64,000 nt of DNA from JAFMDF01 sp965277445 (lineage in GTDB: Bacteria; Bacteroidota; Bacteroidia; Chitinophagales; Saprospiraceae): positions 2,914,001 through 2,978,000 of the forward strand of contig CBDICY010000013.1 of the NCBI GenBank assembly GCA_965277445.1. Direction: 5' to 3'. Under the pieces are notes generated by a model. That model was given only the letters and a program-made list of their open reading frames with translations. It was not told the DNA's origin and did no database searches. Position numbers and translations under genes: made by a program. How positions within the stretch are numbered: the stretch's first letter is position 1; the number at the start of each line of letters is the position of its first letter. Positions 10,090-19,200 of this stretch are shown here, piece after piece.

Positions 10090-11115
10090 ATGCTTACCCT
10101 CAACATCAGCAAAACTGACATTGAGCAACTAAGATACGAAAGATATTCTTATCCATGTATGCTCGTACAAAAACGCTTAACAGCTATTTTAATAAAGGCT
10201 ACTACAACATATAGTCATAAAGAAATAGCTCAACTATCTGATATTAGCTTGAATAGTGTAACCAATTATATCCACTTATGGAATAAAGAAGGTTATGAAG
10301 GTATCCTAAAAGTAGGATATGGCACCAATAAAAGTGAATTGGAAGCTCATAATGAAAGTTTATTGACCTATTTTGAAAAGCATCCACCCCATACAGCTAA
10401 TGAAGCTGTTTACCGAATAAAAGAGCTGACGGGCTTAAATAGAAGCCCTACTCAAGTTCGAGAGTGGATGAAGCGACATGAATTAAAATATCGAAAAACA
10501 GGTCAAATTCCTTCAAAAGCAAATCCTGAAAAGCAAGCTGATTTTGTTGAAAATACGCTTAATCCTTTGATTAATCAGGCAAAATTGGGTCAAATTCATT
10601 TATTATTTATGGATGCTGCCCATATAGTCATGGGGGTATTTTTATGCTTTTTATGGTCAGTCAAAAGGGTATTTATTAAAAGTTCTTCTGGACGAAAACG
10701 ACATAATGTACTTGGTGCAGTCAATGCCGTTAATCAACAAATACACTTTTTTACCAACCAGACTTATATCAATGCCAATTCTATAGTAGAGTTTTTGCAT
10801 CAACTTAGAATCTATTATTTTGATATGAAGCCGATCTTTATTGTTCTAGACAATGCTCGCTATCAGAAATGCGATTTGGTTAGATATATAGCATGGCAAC
10901 TCAATATACATTTGGTGTATTTACCTTCTTATTCACCAAACCTCAATATCATTGAGCGATTGTGGAAATGGTTAAAGAAAAAATGTCTGTATGCTAAGTA
11001 CTACGAAGACTTTAATCAATTTCAACAAACCATTAATCAGACATTGAAAAAGGCAAACTCCGAATTTCAATCTGAACTAGAATCTTTGTTAAATCTCAAA
11101 TTTCAGACTTTTTGA
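10090..11115 (+). CDS. IS630-family transposase
   Basis: This 341-residue protein has an N-terminal helix-turn-helix region (residues about 20-70, with HKEIAQLSDISLNSVTNYI), a second winged-helix-like segment, and a DDE catalytic domain. The three acidic positions are visible: Asp in LLFMDAAH, Asp in IVLDNARYQ, and Glu in NIIERLWKWLKK. The spacing between the last two is that of IS630 (DDE superfamily with short final spacing). The gene is full length with no frameshift and lies between the terminal repeats, with its stop 2 bp before the right repeat. Confidence 0.92.
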   Translation: MLTLNISKTDIEQLRYERYSYPCMLVQKRLTAILIKATTTYSHKEIAQLSDISLNSVTNYIHLWNKEGYEGILKVGYGTNKSELEAHNESLLTYFEKHPPHTANEAVYRIKELTGLNRSPTQVREWMKRHELKYRKTGQIPSKANPEKQADFVENTLNPLINQAKLGQIHLLFMDAAHIVMGVFLCFLWSVKRVFIKSSSGRKRHNVLGAVNAVNQQIHFFTNQTYINANSIVEFLHQLRIYYFDMKPIFIVLDNARYQKCDLVRYIAWQLNIHLVYLPSYSPNLNIIERLWKWLKKKCLYAKYYEDFNQFQQTINQTLKKANSEFQSELESLLNLKFQTF

Positions 11116-11116
11116 T

Positions 11117-11142
11117 TTCACAAATTTATCCCGTTCGCAGTA
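11117..11142 (-). repeat. Right terminal inverted repeat of the IS630-type element
   Basis: This is the reverse complement partner of 10012-10037, 23 of 26 matching, and is followed by TA. Confidence 0.9.
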
Positions 11143-11163
11143 TATAATTTAATATCGTCTAAC

Positions 11164-11227
11164 ATCCGTGTCCCTTCAATAATCCGTGGTACTAATTTCT
11201 ACCACGGATTATTGAAGGGACACGGAT
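11164..11227. repeat. Perfect 28-bp palindrome with 8-base loop
   Basis: Arms 11164-11191 and 11200-11227 are exact reverse complements; the loop is CTAATTTC. The heptamer ATCCGTG occurs twice within the left arm. There is no T-run on either side, so a plain terminator is unlikely. It lies 22 bp from the right end of the IS element. A REP- or MITE-like element is likely. Confidence 0.85.
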
Positions 11228-11334
11228 AATTATCACTTCTTTACCTGACGCTCTAATAATTTAATTAAAACTAATCCATAGCATTTTATAAATTATAAAA
11301 AATTTTATTTAATTACAGATACAATCAGAATTTG

Positions 11335-11476
11335 TCCCCCCACCTACTCTGCTACCCACTTCTATCTACTCAGGGGTGATTGGCTTTAATTTTTTAATTT
11401 TTTCATTCAATTTTAGAACCAATCACCCCTACTGCCAACCGGCAAGCAGATTTCGTACCTACAGCAAGTGGGGGGA
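11335..11476. repeat. Nested inverted repeats, possible miniature element
   Basis: Outer arms TCCCCCCAC (11335-11343) and its complement (11468-11476) enclose inner 12-bp arms (11372-11383 and 11419-11430, AGGGGTGATTGG). The centre is AT-rich. The stretch 11143-11674 holds no gene that I can support, only this and the palindrome at 11164. Confidence 0.55.
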
Positions 11477-11589
11477 TAAACCTCGATTCCCCCTTTCAAT
11501 ACTTGATGAACAATAAGGTTAGTCGACAAATTCACTACCTTTTTTAATGACCTGACCCCAAACAAATTATATATTTCCAAAATAATTAA

Positions 11590-11597
11590 TAGATTTG
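11590..11597 (+). promoter_or_regulatory. Possible -7 box for the OmpA-type lipoprotein
   Basis: TAGATTTG fits the Bacteroidota -7 consensus TAnnTTTG, 78 bp before the start codon. No TTG is found at the usual -33 distance, so support is weak. Confidence 0.3.
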
Positions 11598-11674
11598 TCG
11601 TAGAATTGAACAAAAACTAGGATTAAAACGTATTTCAAAAAACATAAATTTACACCTTCTAAAATTAGTGCATA

Positions 11675-12598
11675 ATGAAATTAACAACTAGATTATTGGC
11701 ATTTGTTTGTTTTAGTTTATTAATGGGTTCTTGTATTTCTAAAGGCGATTATGAATTATTACAAACAGAACTAAGTACCGCCAACAGCCAACTAGGAGAA
11801 TGCGGCGAAAAATTAAATGATTATATGGCACAAATTAGTGCTTGTGAAAGGGAGAAGGAAAAGTTAAAGGGAGATTTAAGAACTGCACAAGCGACTGCTC
11901 AATCAAAAGATCAACAAATTACCGATTTAAAGGAACAGATTACTGATATTCGTAGTCAAAGAGACAAGCAAGTAGAGCAAGTTGGTGACTTAACCGTTTT
12001 ATCTCAATCTGCTAGTGAGAATATCAAAGAAACATTGTCTCAATTAGAGCAAAAAGACAAATATATTAGTGCTTTGGCAGCAGCTAAAACCAAGGCGGAT
12101 TCTATTAATTTAGCACTAGCCGTTAATTTAACGACGATGTTAAAGGATGGTATTGCGGATGAAGATGTAGAAATCAAGGTTGACAAAACCGTCGTTTACA
12201 TCAACCTTTCTGACAAAATGTTATACACTAGTGGAAGTGCAACGATTACTTCTAGAGCAGATGAGGTATTGGGTAAGATTGCTCAGATTGTTGCTTCTCG
12301 TCCAAATGTGGAAGTGATGGTGGAAGGTTATACCGACAATGTACCTATTAGCAATAGTTGTTTAACAGATAACTGGGATTTAAGTGTAAAAAGGGCAACT
12401 TCTGTTGTGCGAGCTTTACAAACAAAACATAATATTAATCCTGATCGTTTGATTGCTGCGGGTAGAGGTCAGTATAATACTTTAGCTAGTAATGATACAG
12501 CAGAAGGTCGTTCTACTAATCGAAGAACTCGAATTATTATTTTACCTAAATTGGATCAGTTCTACGATTTATTAGATCCTAATCAGGCACCTGAATAA
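11675..12598 (+). CDS. OmpA-family peptidoglycan-binding lipoprotein
   Basis: This 307-residue protein has a lipoprotein signal ending in LLMGSC (Cys20), a long coiled coil (residues about 25-150) rich in Gln, Lys and Glu, and a C-terminal OmpA domain (about 165-300). The OmpA domain shows VEGYTDNVPI, LS-KRA--V--AL and the NRRTRIIILP end with the arginine pair that contacts peptidoglycan. It should sit as a lipid-anchored outer-membrane protein tethered to the cell wall. The coiled-coil form resembles flagellar-motor-like or Pal-like stator relatives, but no partner genes are next to it. It is transcribed alone and converges on the dipeptide epimerase. Confidence 0.88.
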   Translation: MKLTTRLLAFVCFSLLMGSCISKGDYELLQTELSTANSQLGECGEKLNDYMAQISACEREKEKLKGDLRTAQATAQSKDQQITDLKEQITDIRSQRDKQVEQVGDLTVLSQSASENIKETLSQLEQKDKYISALAAAKTKADSINLALAVNLTTMLKDGIADEDVEIKVDKTVVYINLSDKMLYTSGSATITSRADEVLGKIAQIVASRPNVEVMVEGYTDNVPISNSCLTDNWDLSVKRATSVVRALQTKHNINPDRLIAAGRGQYNTLASNDTAEGRSTNRRTRIIILPKLDQFYDLLDPNQAPE

Positions 12599-12606
12599 TT
12601 CTTAGT

Positions 12607-12672
12607 AATTTTCAATTTCTAATTTTCAAAAAAAGGTATTCGATGCCTATTGAAAATTAGAAATTGAAAATT
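12607..12672. terminator. Bidirectional terminator between convergent genes
   Basis: A perfect 23-bp inverted repeat (12607-12629 and 12650-12672) with A- and T-rich arms encloses a 20-base loop that can form a small extra stem. It sits between the plus-strand OmpA lipoprotein and the minus-strand epimerase, whose stop codon overlaps the right arm. Confidence 0.75.
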
Positions 12673-13754
12673 TACAGTAAGGTTACCCCAAGCCCTGTCC
12701 CCTCTCCAATACTCATTACCCCATCCTTTAGCACAAATCCTCCTTTTACAATATCTTTTGCTAAATCAAGACTCCCATCCAAATCCAAATACTTGGTCGC
12801 TGGACTTGCTAAAGCGGCATGCAGGGCAGCCGTAATACTGATGATACTTTCATCCATACAACCCCACATTAAGCCAATATCGGCTAAGTTGGCAATACTA
12901 GCAATTTGTCTACCCGCAGCAATTCCCCCACATTTCATCAATTTGATATTATACAATCCAAAATGCAATGGTTTCTGTGCCAATTCTAGCGCATGCTCCA
13001 TCGTTTTGAGGTTTTCATCTGCCATGCAAATACTTCGGATATTTGGTGGTAATTTTTTCATAGACTCTACCTCTTCATAATGCATTGGTTGCTCCATTAA
13101 TTCCAACCCTAATTTGGCTGTTTGTTGGTAAAAACTTTGAGTGTCTTCTACTGAGTATCCTTGATTGGCATCTACTCTTATTTTGATAGAAGCGCCGACT
13201 GTTTCTCTAATTTTGGTAAAAATAGCTACGTCTTCTGCTACCGATTTTCCCGTTTTTAACTTAAGCACCTTAAAGCCCATTTGCATATATTCCTTGGCTT
13301 CCTCCACACTTGCTTCGATAGATTTAATACCAATGGTTATAGAAGTTGGTAAACTAAAATGCGCTCTCCCCCATAAATCCACTAAAGGCAAACCCACTAG
13401 TTTGCCGTATGCATCATGTAAGGCAATGTCTGCTGCGGCACAAACGGAAGGGTTATTGGGTAACAATCCTTGAATCCGCTGAATAATCGCTTGAATCTTT
13501 CGTAAATCTGCGCCTTCCAGTAAATCCGTAACTACTAATAATTTTTCTTTAGCAGAAGCCATCGTTTCTCCTGTGACAAAAGCCGACGGAGAACCTGCAC
13601 CAACACCAATAATTCCTGCCCCTGTTTCTATAATCAAAAAGATATTTTCTACGGAGTCGAACGTCTCGTAAGCTATCGTATATGGACGAGTTAATTCTAA
13701 GTTTTCACTAAAGGTTTTGACTTTGGTAATTTTGTATTTACTCGGTATGGACAT
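12672..13754 (-). CDS. Dipeptide (Ala-Glu type) epimerase, enolase superfamily
   Basis: The 360-residue protein is a mandelate racemase/muconate lactonizing enzyme family member. The catalytic set is visible: KLK at 165-167, metal ligands Asp195 (RVDANQGY), Glu221 (MEQP) and Asp246 (MADE), and Lys271 (NIKL). MWGCMDES near 297 and DLDG near 324 are the marks of the dipeptide epimerase branch, which inverts L-Ala-D/L-Glu-type dipeptides from murein recycling. The exact dipeptide substrate cannot be read from sequence. The gene stands alone on the minus strand. Confidence 0.85.
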   Translation of the reverse strand: MSIPSKYKITKVKTFSENLELTRPYTIAYETFDSVENIFLIIETGAGIIGVGAGSPSAFVTGETMASAKEKLLVVTDLLEGADLRKIQAIIQRIQGLLPNNPSVCAAADIALHDAYGKLVGLPLVDLWGRAHFSLPTSITIGIKSIEASVEEAKEYMQMGFKVLKLKTGKSVAEDVAIFTKIRETVGASIKIRVDANQGYSVEDTQSFYQQTAKLGLELMEQPMHYEEVESMKKLPPNIRSICMADENLKTMEHALELAQKPLHFGLYNIKLMKCGGIAAGRQIASIANLADIGLMWGCMDESIISITAALHAALASPATKYLDLDGSLDLAKDIVKGGFVLKDGVMSIGEGTGLGVTLL

Positions 13755-13787
13755 AGTTTTTTAGTTTGATGCGTTAGAGGAACGAAA

Positions 13788-13990
13788 AGTCGTTAAAAAC
13801 GACTAAGATATTGGTTTTAAGATGCAATCCATAGCCGTCAGGCTAACGATTCAAAATCTGGATTTTTGCAAGCAAATTACGTTGAAAACGTAAGAAATAT
13901 TGATTTTAAGATGCAATCTTAAAACACAGACCTAATCGTAAATTACTGATTATCAGTAGTTTTTTTTTCTTAGCTTGACGGCTATGGATA
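13788..13990. repeat. Repeat cluster: tandem hairpin module plus inverted repeat
   Basis: Two modules follow each other: a hairpin (13788-13804, 7-bp stem; 13877-13893, 7-bp stem) followed by a near-identical stretch (13804-13829 and 13891-13918, ending GATTTTAAGATGCAATC or its G variant). In addition 13829-13846 (ATCCATAGCCGTCAGGCT) pairs at 17 of 18 bases with 13973-13990. The spacer between the epimerase and PqiA-like genes is thus made of mobile or REP-type repeats. Confidence 0.7.
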
Positions 13991-14003
13991 CCACCTCCTT
14001 TGA

Positions 14004-14492
14004 TTATTCTTCTACTTTCATAATCTGTACAGCTAAAATAGAAATAAGACAATACGCCGCAAAATAATAGAACCCTTCGTGTAAATGTGCCTCTATGGCA
14101 TCTTCTGACGAGGTAGCTAAAGTAGCTAATAAAACCCCTACCACAAAAACATCTGCCATCGACCATTTACTAATGATGGCGACAAATTTATGTAATTGAG
14201 ACCGTACTCCTATTTTTTTTACAAACAAAACCAATAATAAAATAACCGCTTTTAAAATAGGTATAATCACACTAAATAGAAAAATAAATCCCGCTACTAT
14301 AGAATTATCATTCTCGTGTAGGGTTTGAATGGTATTTAGTATAGTTTGTGTGGTTTCGTGTACGACTAATTCTCCAACTAAGGGTAAATTAGCCCCAATC
14401 TTTAAACTCAACATTGGCGTCGTTAAACCAGGATACAAACAAATTAAGGAGGCTAGAATTAAAATAAAAGCGATAATATTTCTTGTACTCAT
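14004..14492 (-). CDS. PqiA-type (paraquat-inducible protein A) membrane protein
   Basis: This 162-residue protein has four hydrophobic segments (residues about 7-22, 62-90, 110-128 and 138-155) and the PqiA family signature ISKWSMADVFVVG after a basic loop. PqiA proteins are inner-membrane partners of MCE-domain lipid transport systems in proteobacteria; the short single-domain form here is common in Bacteroidota and has no MCE gene next to it. It lies upstream of the epimerase on the same strand but is separated by a repeat-filled 249-bp spacer, so it is probably an independent unit. Confidence 0.8.
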   Translation of the reverse strand: MSTRNIIAFILILASLICLYPGLTTPMLSLKIGANLPLVGELVVHETTQTILNTIQTLHENDNSIVAGFIFLFSVIIPILKAVILLLVLFVKKIGVRSQLHKFVAIISKWSMADVFVVGVLLATLATSSEDAIEAHLHEGFYYFAAYCLISILAVQIMKVEE

Positions 14493-14544
14493 GGTGATTC
14501 TGATAGTTTTTTTTGAAGTAAATTGCGAAGGTAAGTAAATATCT

Positions 14545-14587
14545 TTACAGGGTGACAGGATTTTGCTTGATTAACATGATTTTGTAG
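14545..14587 (-). repeat. Dispersed CAGGATGACAAGATT-type repeat, copy A
   Basis: This copy is inverted relative to copy B (14600-14640), with TTACAGGGTGA pairing to TCACCCTGTAA. It is one of four related copies in the window (14545, 14600, 14815 and 31470). Confidence 0.6.
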
Positions 14588-14599
14588 TGTATAATCGTT

Positions 14600-14640
14600 C
14601 ACCCTGTAAATCTTGAATAATCTTGTTATCCTGTAAAAGA
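14600..14640 (+). repeat. Dispersed CAGGATGACAAGATT-type repeat, copy B
   Basis: It reads CCTGTAAATCTTGAATAATC followed by TTGTTATCCTGTAAAA and aligns with copy C at about 30 of 36 positions. The 330-bp gap 14493-14822 holds only copies A, B, part of C and a small hairpin at 14754-14773 (8-bp stem), and no gene. Confidence 0.65.
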
Positions 14641-14814
14641 TAAATCCGTTCTAACTCGTTCAATCAGTTCAAATCCGTTTTCCATCCTACTAGGTCGTAT
14701 ATAAAAATCCGCCTCATTAGTTTCACGGTTCACTCGCTTGAATCTGCGCTGGCTTTTTGCCTAGAGGCAAAAATGTTATGCAAAAGAAGGCATTCACCCA
14801 ACAGGATCGCTCGT

Positions 14815-14856
14815 TCATCCTGTTAATCTGGAATAATCCTGTCATTTTGTAAAAAG
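14815..14856 (+). repeat. Dispersed CAGGATGACAAGATT-type repeat, copy C, overlapping a gene end
   Basis: This copy overlaps the 3' end of the minus-strand GNAT gene and supplies its stop codon and about its last nine to ten codons. Confidence 0.65.
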
Positions 14857-15386
14857 AAATCCTCTTCCAAAATAGCATACCCATAATTATCCCACCATTC
14901 TCCTCTAATGGGTAATATTTTTCGATGTTTTCCTTCTCTGGTCATTCCTACTCTTTCCAATAATTTTATAGAGGCTTCATTTTCGGTTGCTACCCCTGCG
15001 GAGATTCGATGTAAGGATAAATCGACAAAGCCATAAGTTAAAATAGTTTCCACCGCTTCTGTAGCGTATCCTTTCCCCCAATAATCTGGATATAATCCAT
15101 AAAAAACTTCTCCACTTTTATATCTGGTGACTGATAAATTAAGCCCTGCTTCTCCTATAAACTGATTACTTTCTTTAAGGAAGATGCCCCACCAAAAATT
15201 AGTTTTATCAAAAGTCGCCGGATCATTTACTGCATTTTCAATTAAAGTCTGGGTAAAATTCACATCCTCAGGAATACCGATGGTATTATATCTAGCAACA
15301 GCTTCATTGGATTGTAATTGGTATAAATCATACAAGTTAATGATAGAAATCGACCGTAGTAATAGTCTTTTGGAGTATAATTTCAT
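14823..15386 (-). CDS. GNAT family N-acetyltransferase (RimJ/RimL type)
   Basis: The protein has 187 residues from the start at 15386, chosen because MKLYSKRLLLRSI is the usual start of this family; an upstream ATG at 15413 adds nine residues that do not fit. Family marks are ER-type opening TKRLLLR, the acetyl-CoA loop GLYPDYWGKGYATEAV (residues about 110-125), and ATENEASIKLLERVG near the end. These enzymes acetylate protein N-termini or small amines; the substrate is unknown. The last residues (QNDRIIPD) come from an intergenic repeat sequence, so the natural C-terminus was probably replaced. Confidence 0.85.
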   Translation of the reverse strand: MKLYSKRLLLRSISIINLYDLYQLQSNEAVARYNTIGIPEDVNFTQTLIENAVNDPATFDKTNFWWGIFLKESNQFIGEAGLNLSVTRYKSGEVFYGLYPDYWGKGYATEAVETILTYGFVDLSLHRISAGVATENEASIKLLERVGMTREGKHRKILPIRGEWWDNYGYAILEEDFFLQNDRIIPD

Positions 15387-15560
15387 CTTAATTATAGGTT
15401 GAAAAGATGGCAATATAAAAATTAATTTTAAATTTTATTATAATGATTTCCTACTTACGACTAAGGTGAACGATTATGTAGAATAAAATAACAGTCATTA
15501 TAATCAAATTTAACACATTTTTTTTATTTTTACTTTTTTCAATTATCAAAATATTTAAAA

Positions 15561-16031
15561 ATGAATTCAAGAAATTTAACCCTTAGTATTAGCTTTCTAT
15601 TTTTAAGCTTTCAGGTAATTTTTGCTTTACCAAGTACTCCAAAAACGAACGAGGTATCTACTACAAAAATGGCTTTACAAGAAAAGACCATTAGCGCAAA
15701 AAAAACAAAAAAAGGTCTCTTTAAACGTATTGGCCAGAATTTTTTAGCTAAACGTATGAAAAAAATGGTGGCTAAGCATTTAGGTACAGCTACAGTAATC
15801 AAAGATGATGTCAATACTACTTTGTCGACAGATATTGCTAATGCAGATGATCAAGAATTAAAAGATGCTAAATTGATTGGGCTTTTACTAGGTTTCTTAT
15901 TAGGTTTATTTGGCGTACTAGGTGTTGTTATATTTTTCAAAAAAGGAGAACGTAAAAAAACTGCTTTAAGAGGTGCATGGTTAGGAGTATTAATTCTGTT
16001 AGCACTAGCTCTTTTACTTGCAGTATTATAG
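15561..16031 (+). CDS. Small secreted/membrane protein of unknown function
   Basis: The 156-residue protein has a signal peptide (residues 1-22, ending VIFALP), a basic middle part rich in Lys (residues about 35-75), and two hydrophobic helices near the C-terminus (about 108-130 and 140-156) separated by a basic loop KKGERKK. I do not recognise a family by name; this outline of signal peptide, basic linker and C-terminal helix pair is common among short Bacteroidota membrane proteins. It is flanked by hairpins and transcribed alone. Confidence 0.65.
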   Translation: MNSRNLTLSISFLFLSFQVIFALPSTPKTNEVSTTKMALQEKTISAKKTKKGLFKRIGQNFLAKRMKKMVAKHLGTATVIKDDVNTTLSTDIANADDQELKDAKLIGLLLGFLLGLFGVLGVVIFFKKGERKKTALRGAWLGVLILLALALLLAVL

Positions 16032-16060
16032 TCAATTTGTTTATATCTGTTTTTTTTAGT

Positions 16061-16123
16061 ATTAGGTTGGGATGGAATAATTATTTCTCGTCTGCCTGAG
16101 ACGAGGCGTCATTCCAACCTAAT
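16061..16123. repeat. Complex hairpin downstream of the small membrane protein
   Basis: Outer arms of 14 bases (16061-16074 and 16110-16123, 13 matching) enclose an inner 7-bp stem (16088-16106, CTCGTCT). A T-run precedes rather than follows it on the plus strand. It may act as terminator or be a REP-type repeat. Confidence 0.5.
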
Positions 16124-16191
16124 TCTTGCTCATATTGTTAATTTGTGGAAAACTTCCCACATAACAATTCTCATAATCCCAACAAAACTAC

Positions 16192-16199
16192 TATTTTTG
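16192..16199 (+). promoter_or_regulatory. -7 box immediately before smc
   Basis: TATTTTTG followed by CGGG fits the Bacteroidota -7 box and lies only 6 bp before the ATG at 16206. Transcription would begin at or very near the start codon, giving a leaderless or very short-leader mRNA. No TTG is seen at -33. Confidence 0.45.
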
Positions 16200-16205
16200 C
16201 GGGTT

Positions 16206-19200
16206 ATGAGATTGCGTACACTAGAAATAAAAGGATTCAAAAGTTTTGCAGACCTCACTCAGATTCATTTCAATGAGGATGTAATTGGTGTCGTGGGCCC
16301 AAATGGTTCAGGCAAATCTAATATTGTTGATGCCATTCGTTGGGTACTTGGCGAGCAAAAAAGTAAGGAGTTGCGATTGGACAAAATGACAAGTGTCATT
16401 TTTAATGGTACCAAGAAGCGTAAAGCTAGTGGGGCAGCTTCCGTGTCCTTAACTTTTGAAAACACCAAGAATCTATTACCTACGGAATATAATATGGTCA
16501 CCGTGACCAGAATGCTGTATCGAAGTGGAGAGAGTGAATACCGTTTGAATAATGTGCCTTGCCGTTTAAAAGATGTTACATCTTTATTTTTAGATACTGG
16601 AATTGGATCGAATTCTTATGCCATCATTGCCTTAAATATGGTCGATGATTTATTAAGTGATAAAGAAAATGCTCGACGACGAATGTTTGAGCAAGCAGCA
16701 GGTATTTCTAAATATAAAAAACGAAAACGAGAGACCCTTAACAAATTAAAGAATACAGAAGCAGATTTAGAGCGAATAGAAGATTTATTATTTGAGATTG
16801 AGGGCAATTTAAAATCGTTAGAGAAACAAGCAAAACGAGCAGAACGATATTATACCATTAAAAAAGAATACAAGGAAATAGCCCTTGATTTAGCCGTTTT
16901 TCAAGTTTCCGAATTCAAGGAAGATTATAAATCAATTGAAGCTCGTTTGACTACCGAAATGGACGGTTTCCGTCAATTAGAAATTGATAATCGACAGTTA
17001 GAAGCAACGATAGAAGAGGAAAAACGAAAAAATCTTGATTACGAAAAGAACTTATCGGATAGTCAAAAAGCTTTAAATTCCTTAGTGGGCAATATCCGAG
17101 AAATGGAAAATGAAAAGCGAATTTTAGAACAACGTTCACTATTTACTAAAGACAATAAGGAAAAATTAAGTACGCAGATTAATATTACCAAGTCTAGAAT
17201 TACGCAGTTAGACGACGAAGTAGTGGAGTATCGGTCTAGAATCAATGAGGAGAAACGGAAAGAGGCAGAGTTAGATGATTTATTAGAACAAGCAGAAGAA
17301 GAGTTAGCTAAGATCAAAAAGAACCACTCTACTTTAAAATCAGATTTAGATCAATACCTAGAGGCTCAGCAAAGTATGGAGCGTGCCGTTTTTGAATTAG
17401 AAAAGAATAAAGCGATTAATTCCAACCAATTGGAATCTTTAGGTCGGTCATTATTGCAAGACCAGCAAGAAATTTTGAATCGCCAAGGCGAAATTGATTC
17501 CTTAGGTGGGCAACTGAAAGAATTGACAGAAAAAGAAGCCAAGCAAGGGATTTTAATTGAAAACTTAGAGAAAAAAGAAGGAGAAAGACAAATAGAAATT
17601 GAGCGAACAGAAAAAGAAATTACGAGCCTTAACGACGAAATCGCCAAAATTAGCCGTAGTCTTGATGCTAAAGAAAACGAATTCAATTTGACCAAAAGTA
17701 TGGTCGATAATTTGGAAGGCTTTCCTGAATCCATCAAATTCTTACAAAATAATAAAGATTGGAAAACCAAAGCACCCTTGCTTTCGGATATTATATATGT
17801 AGCCGAAGAATATAGAGTGGCTATCGAGAATTATCTCGACCCCTATTTAAACTACTATGTGGTAGTAAATATGGAAGCAGCCCTAAATGCGGTAAAGTTA
17901 TTGAATCGTACCCAAAAAGGAAAAGCAAATTTTTTCATCTTGGATGCTTTTGCAGATTATGCGCCTTCCATGACTACTTTTGGCAACTTTACTAGAGCGA
18001 CAGAATTAGTAGAAGTTGATGCTAAATACACGCACTTAGTCAGTCATTTATTGTCCAATGTATTTGTCACCGAAAAAGAGGCAGGTGAATTAACGGAAAA
18101 AGTAGAAGATACTAGCATCGTTGTATTAAGTAAAAGTGGTGGATTTATTAAGCGAAAGTTTAGTTTATCTGGTGGTTCTGTTGGGTTATTTGAAGGAAAG
18201 AAGATTGGTCGAAAAAAGAATTTAGAAATTTTAGAAAAAGCGATTGCCGCATTAGACAAACAAAAAGATAAGCTAACCTCTACCCTTTTGGAATTAAAAT
18301 CTAATTTAAAAGCCTTAAAAGAAAATTCTAGCAAAATTTCGATTAATTCGGAGAAAAAAATCTTCAATCAATTATCTCAACAAAAGGTGTCTATTCAGAC
18401 CAAAGTAGAGAATTTTGAATCCTTTGCTAGTGAAGTGACTACTAAAATTGAGGAAAATCAATTGCGCATCTCTAAAATCAAAGATGATAATAAAGTCATT
18501 GAGGAACAATTGATAGAAAAGCGAAAAACAGCTGAAGTAGCCAAGTCTAAATTGGCCAATACGGATGATTCTTTCAAAGAAGTAGCTAATAAAATGAGTG
18601 TTGCCAATCACTCTTTTAACGAAAAGAACATTGCTTTTATCAAGCAACAAAACATGGTCAATACCATCCAACAGGAATTGACTTTTAGAGAAAAGCAATT
18701 ACAAGAATTAAAAGAAAAATTGGAAAATGATTTGGTGACGATTAATAGTTCCGATGGAGAAATTGTGGAATTATTAAAGAAAATGAAGGTACTGGATGAC
18801 AAATTATTAGATGCGTACGAAATTAAAAAAGAGCGCTCTAAAACTTTGGGAAGTGCAGAACAAGCTTACTTTAAAGCAAGAGGTTATATCACCGAAATGG
18901 AGGATAATCTGCGAAAATCCAACCGAAAATATTTAGATACACAAAGTCTAATCAATCAATTAAAAGATAAGTTTAATGATATAAAATTAAGCCTTTCTTC
19001 TATTGGAGAACGCCTGAAATTAGAGTTCCAAATCTCAATTAACGAGGTCATTAAAATGGACCCAAAAGAAGGGATTAAGCGGGACGAATTACAGGCAAGA
19101 GTCTATAAATTAAAAAAACGGCTAGATAATTACGGGGAAATTAACCCGATGGCAGTTGAGGCCTATAATGAAATCAAAGAACGGTATGATACCATTACGA

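Larger units (their letters stand above)
10012..11142 (+). mobile_element. IS630-family insertion sequence, complete
   Basis: The element carries one transposase gene and is bounded by 26-bp inverted repeats (10012-10037 and 11117-11142) that match at 23 positions, with 19 consecutive perfect inner bases. Both ends are flanked by TA (10010-10011 and 11143-11144), the target duplication of IS630/Tc1-type elements. The boundaries could shift by 2 bp because the sequence reads TATACT at each end. Intact ends and an unbroken gene suggest recent or still possible activity. Confidence 0.9.

Noticed and set aside
11413..11613. 66-codon minus-strand frame in the palindrome-rich spacer
   Set aside because: It runs through inverted repeats and shows no protein family features.
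9577..11674. Reading the IS and palindromes as a genomic island
   Set aside because: Only a single IS and short repeats are present, with ordinary genes on both sides and no integrase or tRNA.
12664..13080. Plus-strand frames over the dipeptide epimerase
   Set aside because: They lie opposite a gene with intact catalytic motifs and show biased composition from the complement.
13944..13970. Plus-strand hairpin with T-run (TACTGAT stem)
   Set aside because: No plus-strand gene ends upstream of it, and the minus-strand genes would meet the T-run before the hairpin. It is probably part of the repeat cluster.
13906..14166. Minus-strand 86-codon frame overlapping the PqiA-like gene
   Set aside because: It overlaps a family-supported gene in another frame and repeat DNA.
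16265..18802. Several minus-strand frames opposite smc
   Set aside because: They are low-complexity Ser/Phe/Leu-rich shadows of the smc coiled-coil codons.
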